The notes beneath the pieces are model-generated. The model saw only the letters and a list, made by a program, of their open reading frames with translations, ran no database searches and was not told where the DNA came from. Made by a program: the position numbers and the translations under genes. From Candidatus Poribacteria bacterium (GTDB lineage: Bacteria; Poribacteria; WGA-4E; WGA-3G), in assembly GCA_012267415.1 (NCBI GenBank), contig JAAXGN010000094.1:1-64000 (forward strand): a stretch of DNA of 64,000 nt, read 5' to 3'. This document shows, piece by piece, positions 9,299 to 18,343 of this stretch. The stretch's first letter is position 1; each line of letters starts with the position of its first letter.

Positions 9299-12250
9299 TT
9301 ATAGAAACAGTTCACCTTGCACTGTATCCGAATCTTCACTCTGAATATCAAGTTCTTGTGCTTCCTCCTCCAAATCACACTTCGAATGTTTAGTTCCGCA
9401 GATGCTGGGTTCAGCACACAACTTTGCACGAAGGAGATCAATTCCTTCATGGATCTCCGCATGTGTATCCTCTCCAAAACCAAGTACTTCTGATAACAGC
9501 CGACGATCAAGTTCATGTCTCACTGGATCATCTACCATTTCGTTGAACGGAAGCATGCGCTTGTGTTTTAATTCCTGAAAAATTGACTCTGCCATTGCTA
9601 GCTGAAATGAATTGAGTTTACGTAAATCTAAAGTAGGCAAAAGACCAAGCATCTCTTTTCTTATAATTCCTCGTCCTTCTTGTTGTTTACCACAATGCAT
9701 CCAGTGACATAACAAACCCAAGGTTGAATTCCCCCAGAGTGTCCATGCATAGTCATAATTTCTATTTTTAAAAACAACGTTTGGAATTAGAGCTACTCCT
9801 ATTGTATTTTGTTCAGTAAACATTGCGGCAAGAGAATTAGCGTTAAACTGTATGCAGCTGTTGTAGTGACATCTGCCATTCCAGGTTTTTATTTCTGCAA
9901 CCTTTTCAATCGCATTTGGTCGAGGTAAAGCATGGGCATCTGGAACAACAACCATTGCTCTTTGATTTTCAGATTTTACATGCCACAAACATGGATAATC
10001 TGCTGTTTCAATATACCTCTTTTCAACATTAAAGGCTTTTTCTCCAGCATCATCTTTTATATCCAAGATTCTTTTACCAATAGTAGCAATTTCAGAGAGG
10101 GAGCAAACTGGAATCTTTATAGGTCTATCTTGATGTGAAAGCCATAATTGACCATTAGCAAGTTGGTACGCAGATTGAACTACGACCATATCTTTCACTC
10201 GTGTTACAGCCCAGGATTCGTTTTTTTGTTTAAGAGGAGCATCTAATATATGTCCTACAATTTCATCACCAACCTTGATTGAGTTTCCTCCGACCGGACC
10301 ATCTTCAAGTTGGCGGATTTTCTTGAATTGATTGATCCGTTTTGCAATTTCGAGAGCTTCTAATTCGCTATTTGGGCAACGGTGTAGACAAATAAAGATG
10401 CCACGTCCAGCATCAAGTGATTTACTTTTTGAAGCAATAATGAGGCATTCAGCTATATTCGTATCTGCAGAAAAAGAACAGTTTTTTATATCAGGCGTAG
10501 CAATTGTAACAACTGTTACACCTTGATAGTCACGAGCAAAGAAATTTCTAACTTTGCTCCAACTGGTAGTCGCGGTTACTGCAATGGGGAGCACAACGCC
10601 CATTCTTCCTTTATTTTTAAGCATTTTGTCGGCCAGATCAACGAAATAAGAACCGAGACCTGCTTGTCCATGACCAATTTTGCTTTTTTGCGCCTTAAGT
10701 GATTTCCGCATTTCCTTAGCGACTTTTTTATCAGCAAAAATATGCTTTGGCATATACGAGTTATTGTCCGCGCCTATTCGTGTAAACGGTGGATTTTGAA
10801 TCACTATGTCAAATTCATGCGGCTTAAAATGCTTACGAAGTTCTTCTGAACGGGTTCCACTCCCAGTGACAGCTTCAACTTTTTCGAGGTCAAGAAGAGT
10901 CCCTTGTTCCGGGTTGTTGAGTAGATCGAGTGCTCCGATTGCATAACTTCCATCGCCATGTGGTGTTCCATAAGCCATTGTTTTTATACGCGTGTCGCCA
11001 ATGCGGATGTCAGGATAAGTGCCAGCAATAATAGAAACGGTAAGGTGTGTAGCATTGGGAAGGATGTCACACCCCAGGAGGTTTTTCTCTACCATGTGTT
11101 TATGGATGTCTTTCCCTTTACCACCTGATTGTTCGTGAAAGTTAAGGATGCGTTGATACATACCGTTGAGAAGCGTACCGGTGCCGCAGGCAAAGTCCGC
11201 GACTTTGATATTTTTCGCTTTTTGCTTTAGTTCTGGTAAGACAAGCGCACAGAGGAGCGTAGACGATTCGGGCCGTGTGTAGTTGGCTTTGATAGTTTTC
11301 CGATCTTTGATGAAATCTTGGAATGCAATCCCCGCGAGTTCATGTTCATGAGCAAGTCCCATGTTTTGTAAGTCAAAAGCCGTTTTTCGCAAAATGCGCA
11401 GTACATCACCAACTAACTGGTCATCACCACTGAGAACACGTACGAGTCGGTCAGCCACACCGAAGATCGGTTTATAGTTGATATCTTGGATATGTTTCCA
11501 AACTTTTAGGACTTCTGAGACTGATAGTTTTCCGTATTCTTCTTTTATCTCACTGAGGCTAGGTATAGTTTCAAGGTCAGGTTTATGTGCAAGGAGACTC
11601 TGGAATACAAAGGCATTTCCAATGATTAGCATTGCCATTTGTACTGTTTGCTTACCAGGGGCTTGGTAAAGAATATTGGCAATTTGCTTCCCAAGATCAG
11701 GACGTTCTTCAATCGTCTGTTCAGCACGGATTGCAGCGTGATTAACACCAATTTTGAGTGTTTGGACTGCTTCCTCAATTTTTGAAATTGGAGTCGAGCC
11801 TTCACGGATAGCAGTTGCGATGTCTGCTACGCTGCCAGTTAACCAACCTTCTTTTGGAAAACGATGTGGTTCGTCTATACTGAGAAGACAGTATGAGATA
11901 TCTTTGGCTTCTTTCATTCTTATGTTGAGTCTAGCTTGTTCCATTCCCTTAAACCTGAATGGAAACCGAACGGAGATGCCAGTGTGAATTTTACGCCCCA
12001 TTGTTTTCAAAGTTTTGCCGAGGTATTTGTCTTTGAGTTGTTTTTCACCACTCAGATTTGCGCCACGCTTATAGTCAACCTTGTCTTCAATAGCGATAGG
12101 ATTACGCCTGGGTTCAATGACGATGGCATCAGGTTCCTTGTCATTTTCAATAAAAGGTCTGGATGGATGTTGGGTGACTATCCACCCGTGCCGCATTGGA
12201 CGGAGCACATTGATAAATGCTGTTGTAATAAGATCCTCTTTGTTTGACAT
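9299..12250 (-). CDS. N6-adenine DNA methyltransferase with N-terminal nuclease-like domain
   Basis: A 983-residue protein. The N-terminus carries a PD-(D/E)xK-like motif set: E5, PD with D41, and IEDK with E55 and K57. The centre is a gamma-class N6-adenine methylase: motif I FACGTGTLL at about residues 351-359 (S-adenosylmethionine binding) and motif IV NPPF at 486-489 (catalysis), preceded by the helical HsdM-like region. The C-terminal 350 residues would be target recognition. Nuclease and methylase in one chain is the type IIG plan, but the partner NTPase gene 70 bases downstream suggests a two-gene defence system. The ATG start follows a weak AGG box. The last few residues (SEDSDTVQGELFL) are acidic. 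No separate specificity subunit is nearby. Confidence 0.82.
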   Translation of the reverse strand: MSNKEDLITTAFINVLRPMRHGWIVTQHPSRPFIENDKEPDAIVIEPRRNPIAIEDKVDYKRGANLSGEKQLKDKYLGKTLKTMGRKIHTGISVRFPFRFKGMEQARLNIRMKEAKDISYCLLSIDEPHRFPKEGWLTGSVADIATAIREGSTPISKIEEAVQTLKIGVNHAAIRAEQTIEERPDLGKQIANILYQAPGKQTVQMAMLIIGNAFVFQSLLAHKPDLETIPSLSEIKEEYGKLSVSEVLKVWKHIQDINYKPIFGVADRLVRVLSGDDQLVGDVLRILRKTAFDLQNMGLAHEHELAGIAFQDFIKDRKTIKANYTRPESSTLLCALVLPELKQKAKNIKVADFACGTGTLLNGMYQRILNFHEQSGGKGKDIHKHMVEKNLLGCDILPNATHLTVSIIAGTYPDIRIGDTRIKTMAYGTPHGDGSYAIGALDLLNNPEQGTLLDLEKVEAVTGSGTRSEELRKHFKPHEFDIVIQNPPFTRIGADNNSYMPKHIFADKKVAKEMRKSLKAQKSKIGHGQAGLGSYFVDLADKMLKNKGRMGVVLPIAVTATTSWSKVRNFFARDYQGVTVVTIATPDIKNCSFSADTNIAECLIIASKSKSLDAGRGIFICLHRCPNSELEALEIAKRINQFKKIRQLEDGPVGGNSIKVGDEIVGHILDAPLKQKNESWAVTRVKDMVVVQSAYQLANGQLWLSHQDRPIKIPVCSLSEIATIGKRILDIKDDAGEKAFNVEKRYIETADYPCLWHVKSENQRAMVVVPDAHALPRPNAIEKVAEIKTWNGRCHYNSCIQFNANSLAAMFTEQNTIGVALIPNVVFKNRNYDYAWTLWGNSTLGLLCHWMHCGKQQEGRGIIRKEMLGLLPTLDLRKLNSFQLAMAESIFQELKHKRMLPFNEMVDDPVRHELDRRLLSEVLGFGEDTHAEIHEGIDLLRAKLCAEPSICGTKHSKCDLEEEAQELDIQSEDSDTVQGELFL

Positions 12251-12748
12251 AGTTTCTGAACCTATCTTCTATGAAATTTTATCCTGAAATAACTGAGAGA
12301 TGGGCAGAATCATAGTTTACAAAATGATATATTTTCACCCCTATTGTTAATCGGAATAAACTTTTCATCCTTGAAACCTATTTACTCGGTAAGTTCCAAA
12401 TTGAGTTGACTAACATTGCTATTTGTAGCAACAGGACGACGACAATATGAAGGTTATGGCATTTTCAATATACTTCTTAGGATGTCCAACCCAGACGGTT
12501 GGTTCTAAAGATGCTTCAAATTCCTTATAATATTGAGTGAGAAATGTGATATAATACTTTGCGTTAGGATAACTCAGGGTTATACTCCTTAAGAAATAAT
12601 TATGAAAAATTAAAGTATAACCTATATCCTGACCAAATTCAATAAACATTTAGTTAACTATCCCCAGCCGTTTACAATATAAAGAAGGTATCAGAGGCAT
12701 AATTGGAATCCTAATGACCAAATCTCAAAGAGTTAGTCTGCAAAAGAT
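12251..12748. other. gene-poor gap upstream of the methylase
   Basis: No supported gene. One open frame on the minus strand (12419-12649, 76 codons from an ATG, ending in a run rich in Ser and Cys) has no Shine-Dalgarno sequence and no recognisable domain; it may be a relic. The promoter of the methylase-NTPase unit should lie here, but I cannot point to convincing hexamers. Confidence 0.5.
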
Positions 12749-13138
12749 TCAGTCTGTAATTTTAGAATAGTTTAGCAAGATATTTGTGTCACGAACTATA
12801 GAATTAAGCATATGTACAACGACATCTAAATCACTATCTGCCCGCAGTTCAGCCTTAAGATCACCTGCATTGTGCCAGATTCTTTCCGCGGCAAGGCGCA
12901 TTTTCTTATTTTTACTGCCTTGAGGGGGCATAATAACTGCATCTGTGTTATCATTAATATTACACAATTCAAGTGCAGCTTTAACATCGCGTGAAATGAG
13001 TGTCGCCACGTCAAAAATAATTTCATCATCTACACCTTCGCCATCATCGCGATAGGGCATATTTCCGTAAAGTTGTCCTATCTGAGAGTGAATACGGGTG
13101 ACAATACGAGACATTTTTTGATTGGTCTGATCTGTCAT
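12749..13138 (-). CDS. small helical protein of unknown function
   Basis: I do not recognise this 129-residue soluble protein. It reads as a bundle of about five helices: RIVTRIHSQIGQLYG, DEIIFDVATLISRDVKAALELC, KMRLAAERIWHNAGDLKAEL and LDVVVHMLNSIVRDTNILL. There is no Cys cluster, signal or known motif. It is probably a real gene because AAAGGAGC sits about six bases before the ATG. It points the same way as the methylase and NTPase genes, but 498 bases separate it from the methylase, so membership in the same unit is uncertain. A regulator or small accessory factor is possible. Confidence 0.6.
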   Translation of the reverse strand: MTDQTNQKMSRIVTRIHSQIGQLYGNMPYRDDGEGVDDEIIFDVATLISRDVKAALELCNINDNTDAVIMPPQGSKNKKMRLAAERIWHNAGDLKAELRADSDLDVVVHMLNSIVRDTNILLNYSKITD

Positions 13139-13279
13139 ATTTGCTCCTTTAAGTGACTTTGTAAAACTATGATGCGTGAATGAATAGAAACTCTTTTAAT
13201 CACGCGACCTACAAGATTGTCAGCATGATAGCAGATAATGAGAAAATTTTCTATAAGAGATTAATCAACATATATAAGT

Positions 13280-15487
13280 TTATATCGTCCCTGCCATTTT
13301 TCGTGCAACCCAGAATAATGCAAGCAGTAAGACGATCAATCCACCCCAAAACGGGTGTGCCCAAATTCGTGTTCTCTTGATAATGGGGTCTGGTTCTGGT
13401 AATGCTGAGAGATGATCTAATAACGTTCCTACATCAGCGATTGAGACTAACTTGCCATCCGTAATATTAGCGATTTCTTCCAACACATTAAAACGTGCCA
13501 AACGGCCTTGCTGCTCTCTGTTCAAACCTTGCACGGATAAGTCTGTCTGAACAGATGCGCCTGTCTCACTACTGGTTGCTACAAGACGGTAGTTGCCAGA
13601 TTCTTTCGGCACAAACGTCCCAACAAATAATCCTAATGCGTCTTCTACCCCAGGTTGAAGACGTATGGTATCCGTTTTACCTGATGGTGAAATCGCTTGC
13701 ACGGTTACGGTACCTCTATCCAAAGGACCACCAACATTGTCAATTACATTAGCGTTTAGGGTCAACACATCGTCAACATGGGGTCTGTCAGGTGAGTAGA
13801 ACAACCGTATGGATTCTTCTTGTGCCATCTGTCGTCGATATGCCATCCAACGTGCGACTTGACTCCAGAAACGATAATGGTGTTTATCTTCAACGCCATG
13901 TCGCCAACGCCAAGCACTGTCAGTTCCCATAAATAGCACTTTACCTGTACCGTAAGTCTTTGTAACGATGAGGGGTACGCGTCCGGATACAGTCGCGATT
14001 TGATCGTGTACTGCCAGAATCTCCGTTCCTACTTTAGCACGTTGGACGCCTGCATACCAGAAGAAGCCCGGCAATCCACGCCAGACATCGCTGTTATCAA
14101 GGTCAGAATCACCAAGCCGGGTTAACAGACTCCGTTGTCCGTGTTCGGTGAGTGCAAAATAGCCTTGATTACTTGTCCCAACACCTTTCGGTATCGCGGG
14201 GTCTAACACCACCGGATATAAGTCAGATAATGGACCTGTTGTTAACGACTCCTGCGCGCCTTTACGTCCCGGTATAAATACGATTCCAGCAGCTTGTGCG
14301 CTGACGAGTTGACGTAAGTTCTGTGCTTGTTCAACTGTTAACTGTCCTGATGTAATGCCGACATCTCCAAGAAACACGACATCAAATTTGTTAAGTTCCC
14401 TTTCATCGGGCATCGTTTTAATATAAGTTCTACCACCACCCATCTCCGGCAGCTCAGGATGAAAGAGTAGACATGTCACATCAACACCAGGGTCCCGTTC
14501 TAAAGCATTACGAAGGTATCGGTATTCCCAACGGGGATAAGATTCAATCACAAGGACTTTCAGCTGCTCTTCCCGTATAGATATAGGAGCGGAAAGTTGA
14601 TTGTTTTCAGGAATCAATTCCTCCATGTCTTTTTCAATACGTAAACTGAGTTCGAAATCACCTGTCTCCTTCGGAGTCCACGCGATACTGTCTTGTGCTT
14701 TTCCCATTGCGGGGACAGTGATAGTCTTTGAAATTGTCGCTTTATCATCAACGCTCATGGTGAGGTTTACAATTTTATCCTGTCCGATTGTGTTGTGTAC
14801 CACATACGGAATACGTAGTTGTTTTTTTGTTACACCGTAAGTTGGGGCATCCATACTAACTAATTCAAGGTCTGGTAATGGCACTTCACTGCCAACGCCA
14901 ACCGTAAATATAGGGATACCTTTCATGTGAAACCGGGTTGCAGTCTCAACCGGTGAGTTTCCGACATTCCAATCTCCATCAGAGACTAAAACTACGCCGC
15001 GAAGATTTGTATGATTCTCAAAGATGTGGGATAGACCGGCGTTTATATCTGTTGCCTCTTCTGCGGGTTCTAGGAGTGAAGAAAACGACTCAAATATGAC
15101 ATTGAGTTCTGAATCAGGCTCTGGCTTCCATACATCTTCGGACAACAAAGGTTCAATCGTCTCTGCGCGACTTTTACGGGTTTCAGTGGTGTCCTGTTCA
15201 TCAATGACATCCTTTGTTAGCATGCTGTTAGATGTGTCCCAAAGCACTGCGAGTGTAGAACGGACTTCTGGGGGTTGCGATTCTAACCATTCGGGTTGAT
15301 TTAGCGTGATGACAACGAGGCAAACAAGCACTAAGCGGAGTAGTTCAAGTAAACCGATCCGTTTTCGGTAATTGCTACGGTGCCATGCTGCCCAGCACAA
15401 CGCCCCGGTAACGATGATGACGATCAGTCCCAGCACTATGACTGATCCGTTTGAGAAGAATTCTAAGTATCCTTGTTGGTCTTGCAT
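13280..15487 (-). CDS. membrane-anchored VWA domain protein (BatA-like)
   Basis: A 735-residue membrane protein. Two N-terminal membrane helices (about 15-35 and 44-63) are followed by a von Willebrand A domain with the MIDAS motif DTSNS (D84, S86, S88) and the later metal-site Asp in VLVSDGDW. The region about 300-470 resembles a class I glutamine-amidotransferase-like fold, without an obvious catalytic Cys triad. A beta-rich section follows, and a last membrane helix (PFWGGLIVLLLALFWVARKM) anchors the C-terminus. Proteins of this plan are common in Poribacteria and Planctomycetes next to MoxR/BatA genes, but no MoxR ATPase is here. The start is ATG with CGGAGAAA upstream. A deleted relic of this gene lies at 5150-5393. 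Confidence 0.8.
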   Translation of the reverse strand: MQDQQGYLEFFSNGSVIVLGLIVIIVTGALCWAAWHRSNYRKRIGLLELLRLVLVCLVVITLNQPEWLESQPPEVRSTLAVLWDTSNSMLTKDVIDEQDTTETRKSRAETIEPLLSEDVWKPEPDSELNVIFESFSSLLEPAEEATDINAGLSHIFENHTNLRGVVLVSDGDWNVGNSPVETATRFHMKGIPIFTVGVGSEVPLPDLELVSMDAPTYGVTKKQLRIPYVVHNTIGQDKIVNLTMSVDDKATISKTITVPAMGKAQDSIAWTPKETGDFELSLRIEKDMEELIPENNQLSAPISIREEQLKVLVIESYPRWEYRYLRNALERDPGVDVTCLLFHPELPEMGGGRTYIKTMPDERELNKFDVVFLGDVGITSGQLTVEQAQNLRQLVSAQAAGIVFIPGRKGAQESLTTGPLSDLYPVVLDPAIPKGVGTSNQGYFALTEHGQRSLLTRLGDSDLDNSDVWRGLPGFFWYAGVQRAKVGTEILAVHDQIATVSGRVPLIVTKTYGTGKVLFMGTDSAWRWRHGVEDKHHYRFWSQVARWMAYRRQMAQEESIRLFYSPDRPHVDDVLTLNANVIDNVGGPLDRGTVTVQAISPSGKTDTIRLQPGVEDALGLFVGTFVPKESGNYRLVATSSETGASVQTDLSVQGLNREQQGRLARFNVLEEIANITDGKLVSIADVGTLLDHLSALPEPDPIIKRTRIWAHPFWGGLIVLLLALFWVARKMAGTI

Positions 15488-15594
15488 ATTTTGTTATTTC
15501 TCCGAATGTATTAACGTTCTCTTTTTTCCTCAATTTCTGCGTTTTTAATGTAATCACTAACCCCCTTATCAAGGGGAATGCGTAAGTCCTGGTC

Positions 15595-16170
15595 TTATTG
15601 CACAAGTTGTGTCCGGGCGTAGACCTCTCGTAAATGCAACTCACAATCAATTGAACTCAGCAGCACGACATCCTTAACATTGCAATACGTAGTGAGGACC
15701 CACTCAGAATTATGCCGAGAAAAGTGTTCAACCTTAATCTGATCTTGAGCGACGAGTAAGTATTCTTGTAATGATAGAAGTTGCTTATAAAATTCAAACT
15801 TCTCGCCTCTATCAAAACTTTTTGTGGATGGAGAAAGGACTTCTAAAATAACTCTCGGATTTAGGAGCGTGTCGTAGACATTATCCTCAAAACTCGGTTC
15901 TTCACAACTAACAACCACATCGGGATAGAAGTAGGCGTTTGTAGATAGGATTCTAACGCGCATATCACTGCTATGCACTTCACATTTCTTCCCTTTCAAT
16001 TGTTCGCGGAGTTCTCCGAAAATATCACCCGTTATAAAACTGTGTGTACGACTCGCCCCCGACATTGCTACGATATGTCCTTTCCGGTATTCATGCTTTA
16101 TGCCCGCTTTTCGTTCAAAGGTGAGGTATTCTTCAGGTGTGAGGTAGGTTTGTACTGCAGCGGATGTCAT
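15595..16170 (-). CDS. Uma2-family (DUF820) putative endonuclease
   Basis: A 191-residue protein of the Uma2/DUF820 family, a PD-(D/E)xK fold abundant in cyanobacteria and many environmental bacteria. Visible family features are the opening LTPEEYLTFE, the HEYRKGHIVAMSGAS segment, the acidic residue in YFYPDVVVS and the second acidic residue in RVILEVLSPST. It ends with the typical strands around YLLVAQDQIKVEHF. Family members have no settled role; a nuclease function is inferred from the fold. The start is ATG with TCTGGAGAA about six bases before it. It is about 107 bases upstream of the VWA gene on the same strand and could be in one transcript. Confidence 0.88.
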   Translation of the reverse strand: MTSAAVQTYLTPEEYLTFERKAGIKHEYRKGHIVAMSGASRTHSFITGDIFGELREQLKGKKCEVHSSDMRVRILSTNAYFYPDVVVSCEEPSFEDNVYDTLLNPRVILEVLSPSTKSFDRGEKFEFYKQLLSLQEYLLVAQDQIKVEHFSRHNSEWVLTTYCNVKDVVLLSSIDCELHLREVYARTQLVQ

Positions 16171-16333
16171 AAGCGTTCTCCAGAGTGTGTATTTGATAAA
16201 TGTCTGTATAAGGTGAAATATCTATGGACTGATAGTCAATTATATCATATTTTTTGACTTAATGTAGGGAAAAATTTGAATGGGTGGAGTATTTAGTTGT
16301 AGGCAGATTCAGTTCAGAATATAAATCCTGAAT

Positions 16334-16362
16334 TTGACTTGAATCTGATAAAATGTTATAAT
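16334..16362 (+). promoter_or_regulatory. sigma-70 promoter of the PhyH gene at 16393
   Basis: TTGACT at 16334-16339, a 17-base spacer, then a perfect TATAAT at 16357-16362. It lies 30 bases before the ATG, so the leader would be about 20-25 bases long and holds only the ribosome binding site. Confidence 0.8.
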
Positions 16363-16392
16363 TAGAGGCATATATTCTTACAGGAGACTGAT

Positions 16393-17202
16393 ATGCTTAC
16401 ACAAACCCAAGTTGACACGTTTCGTGAAAAAGGTTTTCTTCTCGGTAATCGTGCCTTGACTGACGAACAAGTTGATGAATTACGGTCAGAATTAGCACGG
16501 GTTATTGATGACTATGAAAAGGCAGATGTTCCACAACCTGTGCGAATTGCGAACCTCGGTGGACGGGAAGAAAGTCCTGTCTGGCAAATCGTGAATATCT
16601 GGGAGGCGAGTTCGGCTTACCAGCAACTGATATATAATCCCATCATTGTTGAAGAAATTGGACAGTTGACATCCGCAACAGAAGTTCGCGTCTGGCACGA
16701 CCAAATTCAATACAAACCCCCCCAAATTGGCGGTGTCAATAGTTGGCATCAGGATTCACCACTATGGGGTATCCTCATGCCAAAAACGAGTCAAGTAACT
16801 GCATGGGTGGCTTTGGATGACGTTGATGTAAGCAACGGATGTATGAGAATGGTTCCGGGTTCCTATAAATGGGGTCCACAGATGCCTTTTTTAGGTTCTG
16901 TCGGGGACATCCATAAAATGCATGACTACTTTGAAGATAACAAATTGTCTGTAGAACTTTGTCCTGTTCCGAAAGGGCACGTTCATTTTCATCACGCCTT
17001 AACTTGGCACGGATCGCACGATAACGCAAGTGATGCAGCACGACGTGCTATCGCAGTACACTATATGACAAGCGAAACAGTCTATTATGAGACTGGAAAT
17101 CATCTTATGAAGCAATTTGTTACTGTAAAGGATAACGAAAAATTAGAAGGGGACCACTTTCCTGTTGTCATGAAGGAAGGGGTACCTATTAAGAAGATAT
17201 GA
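16393..17202 (+). CDS. phytanoyl-CoA dioxygenase (PhyH) family protein
   Basis: A 269-residue Fe(II)/2-oxoglutarate oxygenase. The iron ligands are H119-x-D121 in SWHQDSPLWG and H206 in LTWHGS; an Arg pair ten residues on (AARRAIAVHYM) probably binds 2-oxoglutarate. It is complete, with the usual N-terminal FREKGFLLGNRALTDEQVDEL. CAGGAG lies seven bases before the ATG, and a strong promoter is just upstream. It ends in TGA, which supports TGA being a stop in this genome. A damaged copy of its first third follows after 14 bases, so the locus was once a tandem pair. The substrate is unknown. Confidence 0.9.
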   Translation: MLTQTQVDTFREKGFLLGNRALTDEQVDELRSELARVIDDYEKADVPQPVRIANLGGREESPVWQIVNIWEASSAYQQLIYNPIIVEEIGQLTSATEVRVWHDQIQYKPPQIGGVNSWHQDSPLWGILMPKTSQVTAWVALDDVDVSNGCMRMVPGSYKWGPQMPFLGSVGDIHKMHDYFEDNKLSVELCPVPKGHVHFHHALTWHGSHDNASDAARRAIAVHYMTSETVYYETGNHLMKQFVTVKDNEKLEGDHFPVVMKEGVPIKKI

Positions 17203-17216
17203 TTTAGGAGAAATAC

Positions 17217-17330
17217 ATGCTCAATCAGACTCAATTCGACACATTTCTTGAGAAAAGATTCCTACTCGGAAGTCGTGTTTTGAGTGATGAATAGGTAGAC
17301 GAACTACGTTCAGATTCCACTTGTAATGGA
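17217..17330 (+). pseudogene. truncated PhyH copy
   Basis: This begins with a kept TTAGGAG box and ATG and reads MLNQTQFDTFLEKRFLLGSR, then VLSDE, then TAG, where the neighbour reads Q. After the stop it continues in frame as VDELRS before homology is lost. The neighbouring gene at 16393 reads MLTQTQVDTFREKGFLLGNR at the same place. About 35 codons remain of about 270. Confidence 0.85.
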
Positions 17331-17554
17331 CGCGGGAAATCCAACCTGTCCATAGGTTTTACGGGTATGGACTTTGAAACCGTTGTTCGCGAACGAATCC
17401 CAATACTATCTGTCTTATTCAATAACTTTCAATGGCAATTGAGATTCCAATTATGCCTGTTTCTACTGAAAAATATCGTTCTACAGATATACAAAAAAGA
17501 GACATTATCAATTAGAAATCGTATAACTATCACAATATAAAATGAGGTATTGAG
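17331..17554. other. gap after the broken PhyH copy
   Basis: I see no gene, repeat or terminator here. It may hold decayed PhyH sequence that is no longer recognisable and the promoter of the LamG gene. Confidence 0.4.
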
Positions 17555-18322
17555 ATGAAACATATTTCTGTTAGTATAATCCTAACTGTTTTATGCATTG
17601 GTATAAGTGCTTGGGGAATAAACAATGATGCGTCACTCATGCTGTATCTCCCTTTTGATAAGGATGACGGAGACAAAGCTATAGACGCAAGCGGAAATGA
17701 CCTTGAAGCTGTATTTCACGGGGCAACTTGGTCTAAAGACGGCAAAATCGGTGGATGCATATATTTAGCTGATTCCGAAAAATATGTTGAGGTAGATGCA
17801 GTTCCTGAACTTGATATTACGGATGAAATCACAATCCAAACGTGGTTTTTACCTGAACAGGATCAAGGTGATTCTAATCTGATGGGCCGCAGGACATCAG
17901 GTAACGTCGGCGGGTATTGTCTGCAATGGAGCTCAAATCCTACAAAATCACCACAGATTGAGACATGGATGTATGTTGGTAACTGGCAGGGCTCACGGAG
18001 TAAACAGACTATCAAACCGGCATTAAATGAATGGCATCACGTTGCATCTACCTACGATGGCGATAAAGTTCGGCAATATATAGATGGAAAATTAGATGTT
18101 GAATACGCAGCACCAGGCAAACTAAACAGCGTTGATATTGTTTTCCGTATAGGAAAATCACAAACAGGCCTTGCTGGAACTGTGGGTTATGTTGATGAGG
18201 TAGCCGTCTACAACCGCGCTTTATCGGAAGAAGAAGTGAATGAAGATATGAACAAAGGCGTATTCTTTGCGGTTGATCCGAGAGGTAAACTCGCTACAAC
18301 TTGGGCAAATCTTAAAATGTAA
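17555..18322 (+). CDS. secreted LamG-domain protein
   Basis: A 255-residue exported protein. Residues 1-21 are a signal peptide (hydrophobic core VSIILTVLCIGISAWG). The rest is one LamG/concanavalin-like jellyroll (Laminin_G_3 type): SLMLYLPFDKDDGDKAIDAS at the start, the cargo-side WSKDGKIGGCIYL, then WHHVASTYDGDKVRQYIDGK and the closing YVDEVAVYNRALSEEEV. Such domains usually bind glycans or proteins outside the cell and are abundant in Poribacteria and Planctomycetes. No second domain or anchor is present. The final residues GKLATTWANLK match a common tail of these proteins. GAGGT precedes the ATG by eight bases. Confidence 0.88.
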   Translation: MKHISVSIILTVLCIGISAWGINNDASLMLYLPFDKDDGDKAIDASGNDLEAVFHGATWSKDGKIGGCIYLADSEKYVEVDAVPELDITDEITIQTWFLPEQDQGDSNLMGRRTSGNVGGYCLQWSSNPTKSPQIETWMYVGNWQGSRSKQTIKPALNEWHHVASTYDGDKVRQYIDGKLDVEYAAPGKLNSVDIVFRIGKSQTGLAGTVGYVDEVAVYNRALSEEEVNEDMNKGVFFAVDPRGKLATTWANLKM

Positions 18323-18343
18323 GAATAGGACATTATTAATAAT

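Noticed and set aside
12419..12649. 76-codon minus-strand open frame as a gene
   Set aside because: No ribosome binding site, no domain, low-complexity end; described only within the gap.
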